Source: Lysobacteraceae bacterium (GTDB taxonomy: Bacteria > Pseudomonadota > Gammaproteobacteria > Xanthomonadales > Xanthomonadaceae). From it: DNA of 13,972 nucleotides. The position numbers were made by a program, and so were the translations under genes. This document shows positions 1 through 6,515 of this stretch, in pieces (within the stretch, counting starts at the first letter, position 1; each line of letters begins with the position of its first letter). The notes under the pieces were generated by a model. It was not told the origin of the DNA. It ran no database searches and was given only the letters and a program-made list of their open reading frames with translations. The stretch covers positions 1 through 13,972 of the forward strand of contig JAIXTZ010000314.1 of the NCBI GenBank assembly GCA_027483745.1, given 5' to 3'.

Positions 1-34
1 ACGTTGGGCATAGGGGTTCTCGGGTGGACAAAAT

Positions 35-75
35 ACCCGGTGCTCCGGGTGAGCCGCGTATGATACGCGGGCTTT
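35..75. promoter_or_regulatory. Leader upstream of tsaD with two adjacent inverted repeats
   Basis: Two hairpin-forming repeats sit side by side. The first has perfect 6-bp arms (ACCCGG at 35-40, CCGGGT at 45-50) around a 4-nt loop. The second has perfect 7-bp arms (CCGCGTA at 54-60, TACGCGG at 64-70) around TGA. It can be extended to nine pairs with one bulged G, and three T follow it. The second repeat also contains TATGAT (59-64), a good match to a sigma-70 -10 box, but no convincing -35 box lies 17 bp upstream. On the minus strand the first hairpin is followed by ATTTTG. The segment could end an upstream + gene, or lie in a divergent promoter region (rpsU often lies upstream of tsaD in gammaproteobacteria). 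The sequence alone does not decide. Nothing else was recognised in 1-169. Confidence 0.35.
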
Positions 76-169
76 CCGGGGCGGTGCAAGTCGGCCCGGC
101 CCCCTGTTCAGGACCGGCCACCGCTGCCCTCCGGCACGCCAAGCCGGCCGCCCATGCCCTGCGCTGCCC

Positions 170-1234
170 ATGATCGTCCTCGGCCTCGAATCCTCCTGCG
201 ACGAAACCGGCGTGGCCGTGTACGACACGGCCCGCGGTCTGCGGGCGCATGCGCTCTACAGCCAGGTGGCCCTGCATGCCGAGTACGGCGGCGTGGTGCC
301 GGAGCTGGCCAGCCGCGACCACGTCCGCAAGCTGCTGCCGCTGGTGCGCCAGACGCTCGCGGAAGCGGGCGTGGGCGTGTCCGAACTCGGCGGCATCGCC
401 TACACGGCGGGGCCTGGCCTGATCGGGGCGTTGCTCGTCGGCGCCGCCACCGGGCGGGCGCTGGCCTGGGCCCTCGACGTGCCCAGCGTGGGCGTGCACC
501 ACATGGAAGGCCATCTCCTCTCGCCGCTGCTAGAACCGGGCGCGGCGCCCCCGCCTTTCGTGTGCCTGCTGGTCTCGGGTGGCCACACGCAGCTCGTCGC
601 GGTGGAGGGCATCGGCCGCTACACGCTGCTCGGCGAGACGCTCGATGACGCGGCCGGCGAGGCCTTCGACAAGACCGCCAAGATGCTCGGCCTGCCCTAT
701 CCCGGCGGCCCGCAGCTCGCAGCGCTGGCCCTGCAGGGGCGGGCGGCGGCCGACGCCGAAGGGCGTCGCGAAAGCCGCTTCAAGTTCGCGCGGCCGATGA
801 CCGACCGCCCCGGCCTCGATTTCAGCTTCAGCGGCCTGAAGACGCAGGTGCTGCTGGCCTGGCAGGCCTCCGACCGCAGCGGGGCGACCAAGGCCGATCT
901 CGCGCTGGGCTTCGAGGATGCGGTGACCGAGACCCTGGCGATCAAGTGCGAGCGCGCGCTGCGCGAGACCGGCATGAAGGCGCTGGTGGTGGCTGGCGGT
1001 GTGGGCGCGAACCGCCAGCTGCGGGCGCGCCTCGCGGCCTTGGCGGCGAAGCGCAAGTTGGCGGTGAGTTTCCCGCGCCTCGAGTTCTGCACCGACAACG
1101 GCGCGATGATCGCCTTCGCCGGCGCGACCCGGCTGGCCGCCGGGCAGCGCGACCTCGACTTCCGCGTGCAGCCGCGCTGGGACATGGCCACCCTCGATGC
1201 TGTCGCCGCCTTGCCATCGCCAGTGGCAGGCTGA
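170..1234 (+). CDS. tsaD: tRNA N6-adenosine threonylcarbamoyltransferase TsaD
   Basis: TsaD transfers the threonylcarbamoyl group from threonylcarbamoyl-AMP to A37 of ANN-decoding tRNAs. It makes the t6A modification in the cytoplasm together with TsaB and TsaE. The 354-residue product opens with [14 protein letters not shown], the family N-terminal signature. The metal-binding HHMEGH block carries His111 and His115. SGGHTQLV (nucleotide site), [10 protein letters not shown] and the late CTDNGAMIA block with Asp309 all follow in the usual order and spacing. Length fits the family (about 340). No clear Shine-Dalgarno precedes the ATG. An ATG 16 nt upstream is in another frame, so this start is set by the conserved N-terminus. 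folB follows after 22 nt in the same direction, suggesting cotranscription. No unusual substitution was seen. Confidence 0.97.
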   Translation: MIVLGLESSCDETGVAVYDTARGLRAHALYSQVALHAEYGGVVPELASRDHVRKLLPLVRQTLAEAGVGVSELGGIAYTAGPGLIGALLVGAATGRALAWALDVPSVGVHHMEGHLLSPLLEPGAAPPPFVCLLVSGGHTQLVAVEGIGRYTLLGETLDDAAGEAFDKTAKMLGLPYPGGPQLAALALQGRAAADAEGRRESRFKFARPMTDRPGLDFSFSGLKTQVLLAWQASDRSGATKADLALGFEDAVTETLAIKCERALRETGMKALVVAGGVGANRQLRARLAALAAKRKLAVSFPRLEFCTDNGAMIAFAGATRLAAGQRDLDFRVQPRWDMATLDAVAALPSPVAG

Positions 1235-1256
1235 GCGCCCTTTGCAAGGAACTCCG

Positions 1257-1616
1257 ATGGACAAGGTCTTCATCGAAGCGCTCGAGATCGAGTGCACGAT
1301 CGGCGTCTACGACTGGGAGCGGCGCATCCAGCAGCCGATCGTCTTCGACATCGAAATGGGCTTCGACAACCGCAAGCCGGCGGCCAGCGATGCGATCGAG
1401 GATGCCGTCGACTACACGCTCGTGATCGACATCGCCCGTCAGGTGGCCGTCGACGGGAAATACCGCCTGCTGGAGGCCTGTGCCGGCGCCATCGCCGAAC
1501 GGGTGCTCCAGCAGCTTCCCGTGCATGCCGTGTCGGTGAGAGCGCGCAAGCGGATCCCCTCGTCGCCGGCCGCCGCGGTCGGTGTTCTCGTCCACAGGGA
1601 GCGATGCGATGGTTGA
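1257..1616 (+). CDS. folB: Dihydroneopterin aldolase FolB
   Basis: FolB cleaves 7,8-dihydroneopterin to 6-hydroxymethyl-7,8-dihydropterin and glycolaldehyde in folate synthesis. The 119-residue product matches the family length. Residues equivalent to the E. coli catalytic and binding set are present: Glu21 in GVYDWE, Tyr53, Glu73 and Lys98. The ATG at 1257 is chosen because AAGGA lies 6 nt upstream and MDKVFIEALEI aligns with the E. coli N-terminus. An in-frame ATG at 1197 lies inside tsaD. One oddity is that the loop after Lys98 reads RIPSSPAAAVGV, whereas E. coli has PGAVARAANVGV, so the usual Lys-Pro-Gly-Ala turn is lost. The stop overlaps the start of the following membrane-protein gene by 8 nt, implying translational coupling. 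Function as an aldolase is likely. The altered loop is noted only as a deviation. Confidence 0.95.
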   Translation: MDKVFIEALEIECTIGVYDWERRIQQPIVFDIEMGFDNRKPAASDAIEDAVDYTLVIDIARQVAVDGKYRLLEACAGAIAERVLQQLPVHAVSVRARKRIPSSPAAAVGVLVHRERCDG

Positions 1617-2352
1617 CTCGAAGAACCTCATCAGCCTGCCGCCGTGGGTGCGAGCGCTGCTGGTCGGGATTCTGCTGGTGCTCTTCGTCGGGTCGGCCTG
1701 GCTGGTCCTGGCGAACGTCGGCAACACCGGCTTCCGCGACTGGTTCCTCGTGTGCATGTCCATCCTCCAGATGGCCTCAACCGGACTGCTGTTCGCACTC
1801 GTTCTTTTCTTCGCCGAGGCGGACGTGAGAGTCGCGACCCTTCGCGACAAGACGAAGCGCTGGCTTCTCGACCTGCCCCGTTATCTTGGGCAGATCACCG
1901 GCGAGCGGCAGTTGAAGACGAGGGTTTCCGACGTGCGAGGCGTGCGCGACATCTTCGGTGCGCAGTTCGAACTGTCCATCGATGGCGCCGATGGTGCCGC
2001 GACCCCCGTCCTCCGCTGCTGGGTAGGCCTGAACGTCAATCGCGTCATCGTCATCTACTGGGCCGGCTCGCCGGCTTCGACCGAAATGCGGGAAGCGTTC
2101 GGACCGACGTTCCTTGGGGCGCGCCATGTCGGCTGGGGAGAGGTCGTGTACCAGCCGGTCCCCATCGACGGGAAAGAGATCACGTCGATCTGGACGACGT
2201 GGATGATCGAGGGCGAGAGCTTCCTGAAGAGCCCGGAGAAGCAGCTTTTCGTGGCCCAGGACATCGCCATGATGACGCAGTCGTTGCTCAGGTCAGCCAT
2301 CCGCCACAACGTGCCATTGGTCGTCGGTGACCATTGGCCGAGGCCACTGTAG
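1609..2352 (+). CDS. Unrecognised two-helix membrane protein with a large cytoplasmic domain
   Basis: No known family is recognised. The 247-residue protein has two strong hydrophobic helices, at about residues 14-37 and 45-69, joined by a short loop. A basic stretch with several Arg and Lys follows from about 73 to 92. By the positive-inside rule both ends should be cytoplasmic. The rest (about 90-247) is soluble, with predicted beta-type segments (VIVIYW near 143; EVVYQPVP and ITSIWTTW around 180-200) and an amphipathic C-terminal helix. The ATG at 1609 is preceded by AGGGAG about 8 nt upstream and lies inside the end of folB; an in-frame ATG at 1582 has worse context. The next gene begins 17 nt after the stop, so it is probably cotranscribed with the dehydrogenase and PTPS homologue. 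GC in two hand-counted 60-base lines is about 58%, lower than in tsaD. The gene is convincing; the function is unknown. Confidence 0.8.
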   Translation: MVDSKNLISLPPWVRALLVGILLVLFVGSAWLVLANVGNTGFRDWFLVCMSILQMASTGLLFALVLFFAEADVRVATLRDKTKRWLLDLPRYLGQITGERQLKTRVSDVRGVRDIFGAQFELSIDGADGAATPVLRCWVGLNVNRVIVIYWAGSPASTEMREAFGPTFLGARHVGWGEVVYQPVPIDGKEITSIWTTWMIEGESFLKSPEKQLFVAQDIAMMTQSLLRSAIRHNVPLVVGDHWPRPL

Positions 2353-2369
2353 GAAATGGAGATGATTCG

Positions 2370-3056
2370 ATGAACGTCCTTGTCAGTGGTGGTTCGAAAG
2401 GGATAGGCCTCGCGATCGCGAAGGCGTTCCTCGCGATATCCCGCAACGTCGGGATCTGCGCGCGTGGCGACCGGGCGTTGCAGGACGCCGTGTCGACCGC
2501 GCCGGGCCTGTCTGCGTTCCGCGCGGACGTGAGTGTCGAACGGGACTGCCGTGGCTTCGTGGATTGGGCGGCGGAGCGGTTCGGCGGTATCGACGTCTTG
2601 GTCAACAACGCCGGTTTCTTCGACCCGTGCACCCTGGCGGAGAGCGATACGGAGCGCTTTGTTTCGGCCATGGATGCCAACCTGCGGTCGGCCTTCATGC
2701 TCACGAAAGCCGCGATGCCGCACCTCGAGGCCTCGTCCCACGCGACGATCATCAACATCGGCAGCGTGGCGTCGATCAAGGGTTACCCGAGCGGATTCGC
2801 CTACTCCGTCGCCAAGCACGGGCTCTTGGGCATGTCGCGCAGCCTCCGGGAGGAGCTCAAGCCAAAGGGGATCGCCGTGGTCGCCATCCTCCCCGGGGCC
2901 ACGCTCACTGATTCATGGGCGGGGGTAGACCTCCCAGCCACGCGGTTCATGGCGCCGTCGGACGTCGCGGAGGTCGCGGTGTTGGCCCACCGGCTGAGCA
3001 AGTCGGCTGTCCTGGAAGAGGTGGTGATGAGGCCCATGTTGGGAGACATCGGATGA
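2370..3056 (+). CDS. Classical short-chain dehydrogenase/reductase (SDR)
   Basis: A 228-residue Rossmann-fold oxidoreductase, cytoplasmic, probably NADP(H)-linked. The dinucleotide loop SGGSKGIG spans residues 6-13. Asp53 in RADVS, NNAG at 79-82, structural Asn104, and the catalytic Ser132, Tyr145 and Lys149 (YSVAK) are all present, with a PGATLTDSW block at 175-183. Ala31-Arg32 after the second strand suggests NADPH preference. The tail VVMRPMLGDI resembles other classical SDRs. The ATG at 2370 has GGAG 8 nt upstream; an in-frame ATG at 2334 would overlap the preceding gene. The stop shares ATGA with the PTPS homologue, so the two are translationally coupled. With that partner, reduction of a pterin side-chain carbonyl (as by sepiapterin reductase) is a reasonable guess, but no substrate can be read from the sequence. 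It is not a pteridine reductase of the PTR1/FolM type, which has an Arg in the glycine-rich loop. Confidence 0.93.
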   Translation: MNVLVSGGSKGIGLAIAKAFLAISRNVGICARGDRALQDAVSTAPGLSAFRADVSVERDCRGFVDWAAERFGGIDVLVNNAGFFDPCTLAESDTERFVSAMDANLRSAFMLTKAAMPHLEASSHATIINIGSVASIKGYPSGFAYSVAKHGLLGMSRSLREELKPKGIAVVAILPGATLTDSWAGVDLPATRFMAPSDVAEVAVLAHRLSKSAVLEEVVMRPMLGDIG

Positions 3057-3544
3057 GCCCGGTCGAGCGCGAAGTCCACATCGAGATCAGCAAGGAGGAC
3101 ATCAAGTTCTCCGCCGCGCATTTCACGATCTTCCAAGACGGCTCCCGCGAGCGCCTCCACGGGCACAACTACCGGGTTCGCATGGTGGCGACGTATGTTG
3201 TCCGAGAAGGCGGCATGGCCGTCGACTATGGCCTGCTCAAGCGAGCCCTGCGCAAGGTCTGCGCGCGCCTCGACGAGTATCTCCTGCTGCCGTCCAGATC
3301 CAAGTACCTCCGCGTCGAGCATGTCGACGGGACGATCGAGGCCACGATCGGCGACTCGCGGTTCGTGTTTCCCGCGGGCGACGTGATCGTCCTGCCCGTG
3401 GAGAACATCACTGGCGAGGACCTGGCCGATGTCGTGCGGTCGGACCTCCTCCATGCGCTCGACGATGCAGGCGTCGAGCGTCCCAAGCGGTGCGAGGTCG
3501 GCATCGGCTCCGGCGATGGCCAATGGGTGACCGTGGTCGGCTGA
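3053..3544 (+). CDS. 6-pyruvoyl-tetrahydropterin synthase (PTPS/QueD fold) homologue with altered active site
   Basis: A 163-residue T-fold protein of COG0720. Zinc ligands are intact: His23 in FSAAHF, and His36 and His38 in LHGHNYRV. AVDYG (56-60) and the LPVENITGEDLA segment are also family marks. The active site is not canonical. The position of the QueD catalytic Cys, four before HGH, is Arg32, and Glu33 gives the ExxHGH pattern. As I recall, that pattern marks PTPS-III enzymes, which make 6-hydroxymethyl-dihydropterin and can bypass FolB. The usual Leu-Asp-His of the catalytic Asp-His pair reads Leu-Asp74-Glu75. The C-terminal pterin-anchoring Glu appears replaced by Ser153 (GIGSGDGQW). 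It may therefore act on a modified substrate or be a binding protein. The ATG at 3053 has GGAG 7 nt upstream and overlaps the SDR stop. QueD of the queuosine pathway is less likely, as no queC, queE or queF is nearby. Fold assignment is firm; the reaction is open. Confidence 0.88.
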   Translation: MSPVEREVHIEISKEDIKFSAAHFTIFQDGSRERLHGHNYRVRMVATYVVREGGMAVDYGLLKRALRKVCARLDEYLLLPSRSKYLRVEHVDGTIEATIGDSRFVFPAGDVIVLPVENITGEDLADVVRSDLLHALDDAGVERPKRCEVGIGSGDGQWVTVVG

Positions 3545-3563
3545 GCCCGCCCAAGGGGGGCTC
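3543..3563 (+). other. Hairpin at the end of the PTPS homologue
   Basis: GAGCCC (3543-3548) pairs with GGGCTC (3558-3563), with further C-G pairing inside. It overlaps the stop codon of the PTPS homologue and sits in the 75-bp gap between two convergent genes. It could stabilise the 3' end or weakly terminate. No T-run follows, so it is not called an intrinsic terminator. The rest of the gap (3564-3619) shows nothing recognisable. Confidence 0.3.
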
Positions 3564-3619
3564 CGCATCGCCGACCGACAGCCTTGCAACCTCGATTCCC
3601 TGCTCGGGTGGGGCGCTCG

Positions 3620-5308
3620 CTATCGTGCGCAATCGGGGGGAGTTTCGGTGCGCCTCATGGCGGCGTTGAACGCGCGGAACGCATCGAGATGGCGGCCCGG
3701 CCCATTGTCGATCGTGCGCATGCCTCCGTCCTGGACGTGGTCGAACAACCAGACGCTGCGCAGCGTGGCTCCACCCTCGGCGAGCACGAAACGGACGTCC
3801 AAGCGTTCGTTCCGCGGATGACTGTCGATGGATGCGCAAGCGCGTCCCACGTGTCCGGGGCGCAGCCGAATCGTCGTAGGTTCCCCGGCCCCGGCGTGAA
3901 CGCGCAGGACCGCTCCACCGGGACTTGCGGCATCGACGCAGGCCTGGTCGGTCCGCGCGTCGCGATGAGGCAGTCGACCGCGCTCGGTGCCAAAAGACTG
4001 CGAAAGCGCGTGACCGGCCTCGAGGCGGAGCCAGGGATCGCGATCCGGCGCGCGGTCGAGCACCGCGGCCTCCGGCACCGCCGTGCCGCTTGCATCGACG
4101 AGGGCCCAACCTTCCAAGCCGAACGCGAATGACGGGTTGTAGAGCGGACTCTCGGCGTAGTCGCGGCCGGTCCATAAACCTACGCCGAGCACGCCGTGGT
4201 CCTTCAGGACGCAGACGGCACCGCGCAGGAAAGGCGCGATCTCATCGTCAGGAAGCACGGCGTTGTGCTCGTGCCCGGGCGTGTTGTCGATGAGGTTGAA
4301 CTGGTCGATGAATCCCGGGCGGCCACCACTCCATTCGTGTGCCTCACCCAACATGCCACGGAGCAGGCCAAGGCTCTCCGTCGCTTCCAACTGCTCGCCG
4401 ACGTTCTGTGCACCCCAGTAGGGTGCCCAATACAAGACGAGGGGCGCCTCACCAACCTGCCGATACATGGCGCGATGGTCGATCCATCGGGATGGCGTGC
4501 GGCTTCCGTCGGGCGCGACTTGCCACACTGGCTCCTTGTCGATGCGCACCTCGTAGCCGAGGTTCGGGATTCGCTGCTGCGCGGGGCGGTGAAGCATCTC
4601 CATCATCAGCCAGTCCCAATAGCGATGGAACGGCTCGGCGCTGTCGTCGTCCGCGCGCGGCAGGCGCGGCGCCTCCACGGGCCGCTCTGACGGCGGCAGG
4701 GAGGCCACGAAACGCGCGTAGTCCGGGGTTGCGGAGGGCTCGATGACGCGCAACCACTGGTCTTCCCAGCTCATGAACGACATCAGGACGTGCGGGCGTC
4801 CCTCAATCTCGTCGGCGATGCGGGCGACGAACTCATGGAACGCCGAGCGTGTGGGGTTCTCGTTCATGAGACGGTGCACGCGATCCAGCGTCGGCGGGCT
4901 GTCGGGATGGAAGCCCCACGCGTAGCCGATGCGCAGCATGACGCGCAGGTTCTGCCGTTCCGCCTCATCGACGAGGTATCGCAGGCGTTCGAAAGAGCGT
5001 TCGTCGTACGAGCAGCAGGGCGAGAAAACGGGTTGGAAATCCGCCCAGCTGACCACGAGGATCACCGTGTCGAAGCCATCGTCGCGGATCGTCTTGAACT
5101 GTTCCGGGACATCTTCACGGCGGTAGGCGTTGATCACGTTCTTCGCCCAGTGCTCGCCGAACCAGTGCGTGGCGCGGATCGGGGGTTCGGGCGTGGGCCA
5201 AGCAGCGGCCAGCGGGGCCACCGGTGCGCCAGGGTCGACCGGCGCTTCACGGCCGCACCCGGCAAGGATCAGGGCGAAGCCCAGCGCAAGGGGCGGTATT
5301 CTTGGCAT
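3620..5308 (-). CDS. Lipoprotein with glycoside-hydrolase-like TIM barrel and C-terminal carbohydrate-binding-like domain
   Basis: A 562-residue predicted lipoprotein. A short signal peptide ends in the lipobox LAGC with Cys18 as the lipidated residue; Gly follows Cys, so no Asp(+2) inner-membrane retention signal is seen and outer-membrane sorting is possible. Residues about 45-385 look like a (beta/alpha)8 barrel: ATHWFGEHW, FDTVILVVSWADFQP, LRVMLRIGYAW, VLMSFMSWEDQW, GFIDQFNLID and GVLGVGLWTGRDY could be its strands. Glu182 in SWEDQW sits where clan GH-A enzymes carry the acid/base; the nucleophile cannot be assigned. From about 388, NPSFAFGLEGW is a typical opening of jelly-roll carbohydrate-binding modules. 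The ATG at 5308 is chosen because it gives a compact signal peptide; no strong Shine-Dalgarno is visible. The gene is antisense to its neighbours and only 22 bp from the divergent methyltransferase start. Enzyme family and substrate are not recognised. Confidence 0.8.
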   Translation of the reverse strand: MPRIPPLALGFALILAGCGREAPVDPGAPVAPLAAAWPTPEPPIRATHWFGEHWAKNVINAYRREDVPEQFKTIRDDGFDTVILVVSWADFQPVFSPCCSYDERSFERLRYLVDEAERQNLRVMLRIGYAWGFHPDSPPTLDRVHRLMNENPTRSAFHEFVARIADEIEGRPHVLMSFMSWEDQWLRVIEPSATPDYARFVASLPPSERPVEAPRLPRADDDSAEPFHRYWDWLMMEMLHRPAQQRIPNLGYEVRIDKEPVWQVAPDGSRTPSRWIDHRAMYRQVGEAPLVLYWAPYWGAQNVGEQLEATESLGLLRGMLGEAHEWSGGRPGFIDQFNLIDNTPGHEHNAVLPDDEIAPFLRGAVCVLKDHGVLGVGLWTGRDYAESPLYNPSFAFGLEGWALVDASGTAVPEAAVLDRAPDRDPWLRLEAGHALSQSFGTERGRLPHRDARTDQACVDAASPGGAVLRVHAGAGEPTTIRLRPGHVGRACASIDSHPRNERLDVRFVLAEGGATLRSVWLFDHVQDGGMRTIDNGPGRHLDAFRAFNAAMRRTETPPDCAR

Positions 5309-5330
5309 CCAGTTCACGACGAGCGGATTG

Positions 5331-6515
5331 ATGAGCACTTTCGGCCTGCCCGAGCCGGGCAGCGCGGCCCGCGAGCATAGCGCGCGACTGGTCGAGTTCC
5401 TGCAGGCGGCCATCCGCCACGAGCGCGGCGCGATTCCGTTCGCGCGCTTCATGGAGCTGGCGCTGTACGCGCCGGGGCTCGGCTACTACAGCGCCGGGGC
5501 GAGCAAGTTCGGCGAAGCCGGCGACTTCGTCACTTCGCCCGAGCTCGGCAACGTCTTCGCCGAGTGCGTGTGCGAAGCCGTTTCGCCGATCCTCCGCGGC
5601 TTGCCGCATCCGGGTTTCCTCGAGTTGGGCGGCGGCAGCGGCGCGTTCGCCGTCGCGTTTCTGCAGCACGCGGAGCGTCTCGGCGTGCTCCCGGAGCGCT
5701 ACGCCATCCTCGAGCCGAGCGCCGACCTGCGCCAGCGCCAGCAGCAGCGGCTGCGTGAGCAGCTGCCGCCGGCCGTCTTCGCCCGCTGCGACTGGCTCGA
5801 CGGCCCGCCGGAAGGCGAGTGGGCTGGCGTCCTTTTCGCCAACGAAGTGCTGGACGCGCTGCCGACCACGCGCTTCGCCATCCACGAGGGCGAGGTGTAC
5901 GAGGAGTTCGTCAGCCTCGATGCGAACGGTGGTTTCATCCGCGTGGACCAGCCCGCCGACGCCTTGGTGCGTGCGGCGGTGCGCCACATCGAGCGCACGC
6001 TGGGCGCGCCGCTTCCGGATGGCTACCGCTCGGAGGTGCTGCCGCAGCTGCCCTACTGGATCCAGGCCATCGGCGGCCTGCTGAAGCACGGCGCGATGCT
6101 ATTCGTCGACTACGGCTACCCGCGCCGCGAGTTCTACCTCCCGGAGCGCGACGACGGCACCCTCGTCTGCCACTACCGCCACCGAGCGCATGGCGACCCC
6201 TTCTTCCTGCCCGGCCTGCAGGACATCACCGCCTTCGTCGACTTCACTGCGCTGGCCGAAGCCGGCACGAATGCCGGCTTCGATTTCGCCGGCTACTGCA
6301 GCCAGTCGAGCTTCCTGATCGCCAATGGCCTGCCGCAGCGCATCGCCGAGGCCGAAGCGGTGATCGATGACCGCGAGCGCCATCGCCGCATCAACGAGAT
6401 CCGGAAGCTGACGATGCCCGGCGAGATGGGTGAGCGCTTCCAGGTGATGGGATTCACCCGCGACGTGGATCTTTCGGCGGCCTTCGCCTTCGGCGAGCTC
6501 TCGAGGCGGCTGTGA
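5331..6515 (+). CDS. SAM-dependent methyltransferase of the MidA/NDUFAF7 family (COG1565)
   Basis: A 394-residue class I methyltransferase. The mitochondrial relative NDUFAF7 dimethylates an arginine of a complex I subunit; the role of bacterial members is poorly defined. Family marks in order are YAPGLGYYS (46-54), GDFVTSPELG (64-73), the SAM-binding LELGGGSG (97-104), the ANEVLDALP block, VDYGYPRREFY, and the CHYRHRAHGDPF motif. The ATG at 5331 gives a start just before the conserved helix; upstream codons remain open but lie in the lipoprotein gene. Only a weak GAGCGG precedes it. Its stop shares GTGA with the VanZ-like gene. Because the gene upstream is divergent, its promoter must lie in or near the 22-bp gap or within the lipoprotein coding sequence, unlike an arrangement where it is read from folB. 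Confidence 0.93.
   Translation: MSTFGLPEPGSAAREHSARLVEFLQAAIRHERGAIPFARFMELALYAPGLGYYSAGASKFGEAGDFVTSPELGNVFAECVCEAVSPILRGLPHPGFLELGGGSGAFAVAFLQHAERLGVLPERYAILEPSADLRQRQQQRLREQLPPAVFARCDWLDGPPEGEWAGVLFANEVLDALPTTRFAIHEGEVYEEFVSLDANGGFIRVDQPADALVRAAVRHIERTLGAPLPDGYRSEVLPQLPYWIQAIGGLLKHGAMLFVDYGYPRREFYLPERDDGTLVCHYRHRAHGDPFFLPGLQDITAFVDFTALAEAGTNAGFDFAGYCSQSSFLIANGLPQRIAEAEAVIDDRERHRRINEIRKLTMPGEMGERFQVMGFTRDVDLSAAFAFGELSRRL

Larger units (their letters stand above)
1609..5308. other. Candidate accessory segment inserted into a conserved gene order
   Basis: These four genes interrupt what I recall as a conserved xanthomonad order, in which folB is followed closely by a pteridine reductase and then the midA-type methyltransferase. 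Hand-counted 60-base lines give about 58% GC at 1741-1800 and 2221-2280, and 65% at 2401-2460 and 4201-4260. Lines in tsaD (901-960) and the methyltransferase (5581-5640) give about 70%. No integrase, transposase, tRNA or flanking direct repeat was seen, so the boundaries are simply the ends of the neighbouring conserved genes. This is a reading of context and composition, not proof of transfer. Confidence 0.4.

Noticed and set aside
530..1297. Minus-strand open frame opposite tsaD and folB
   Set aside because: Shadow frame: both genes on + show complete family signatures.
2334..2369. Upstream ATG as start of the SDR
   Set aside because: It lies inside the preceding gene; the ATG at 2370 has a well-spaced GGAG and starts just before the first Rossmann strand.
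2370..3056. Assignment as pteridine reductase (PTR1/FolM)
   Set aside because: The glycine-rich loop is SGGSKGIG, without the Arg expected in that group; the protein reads as a classical GIG-type SDR.
3053..3544. Assignment as QueD of queuosine synthesis
   Set aside because: The catalytic Cys is absent and no queC, queE or queF lies nearby.
3543..3563. Intrinsic terminator after the PTPS homologue
   Set aside because: The stem is stable but no T-run follows on either strand, so it is kept only as a hairpin.
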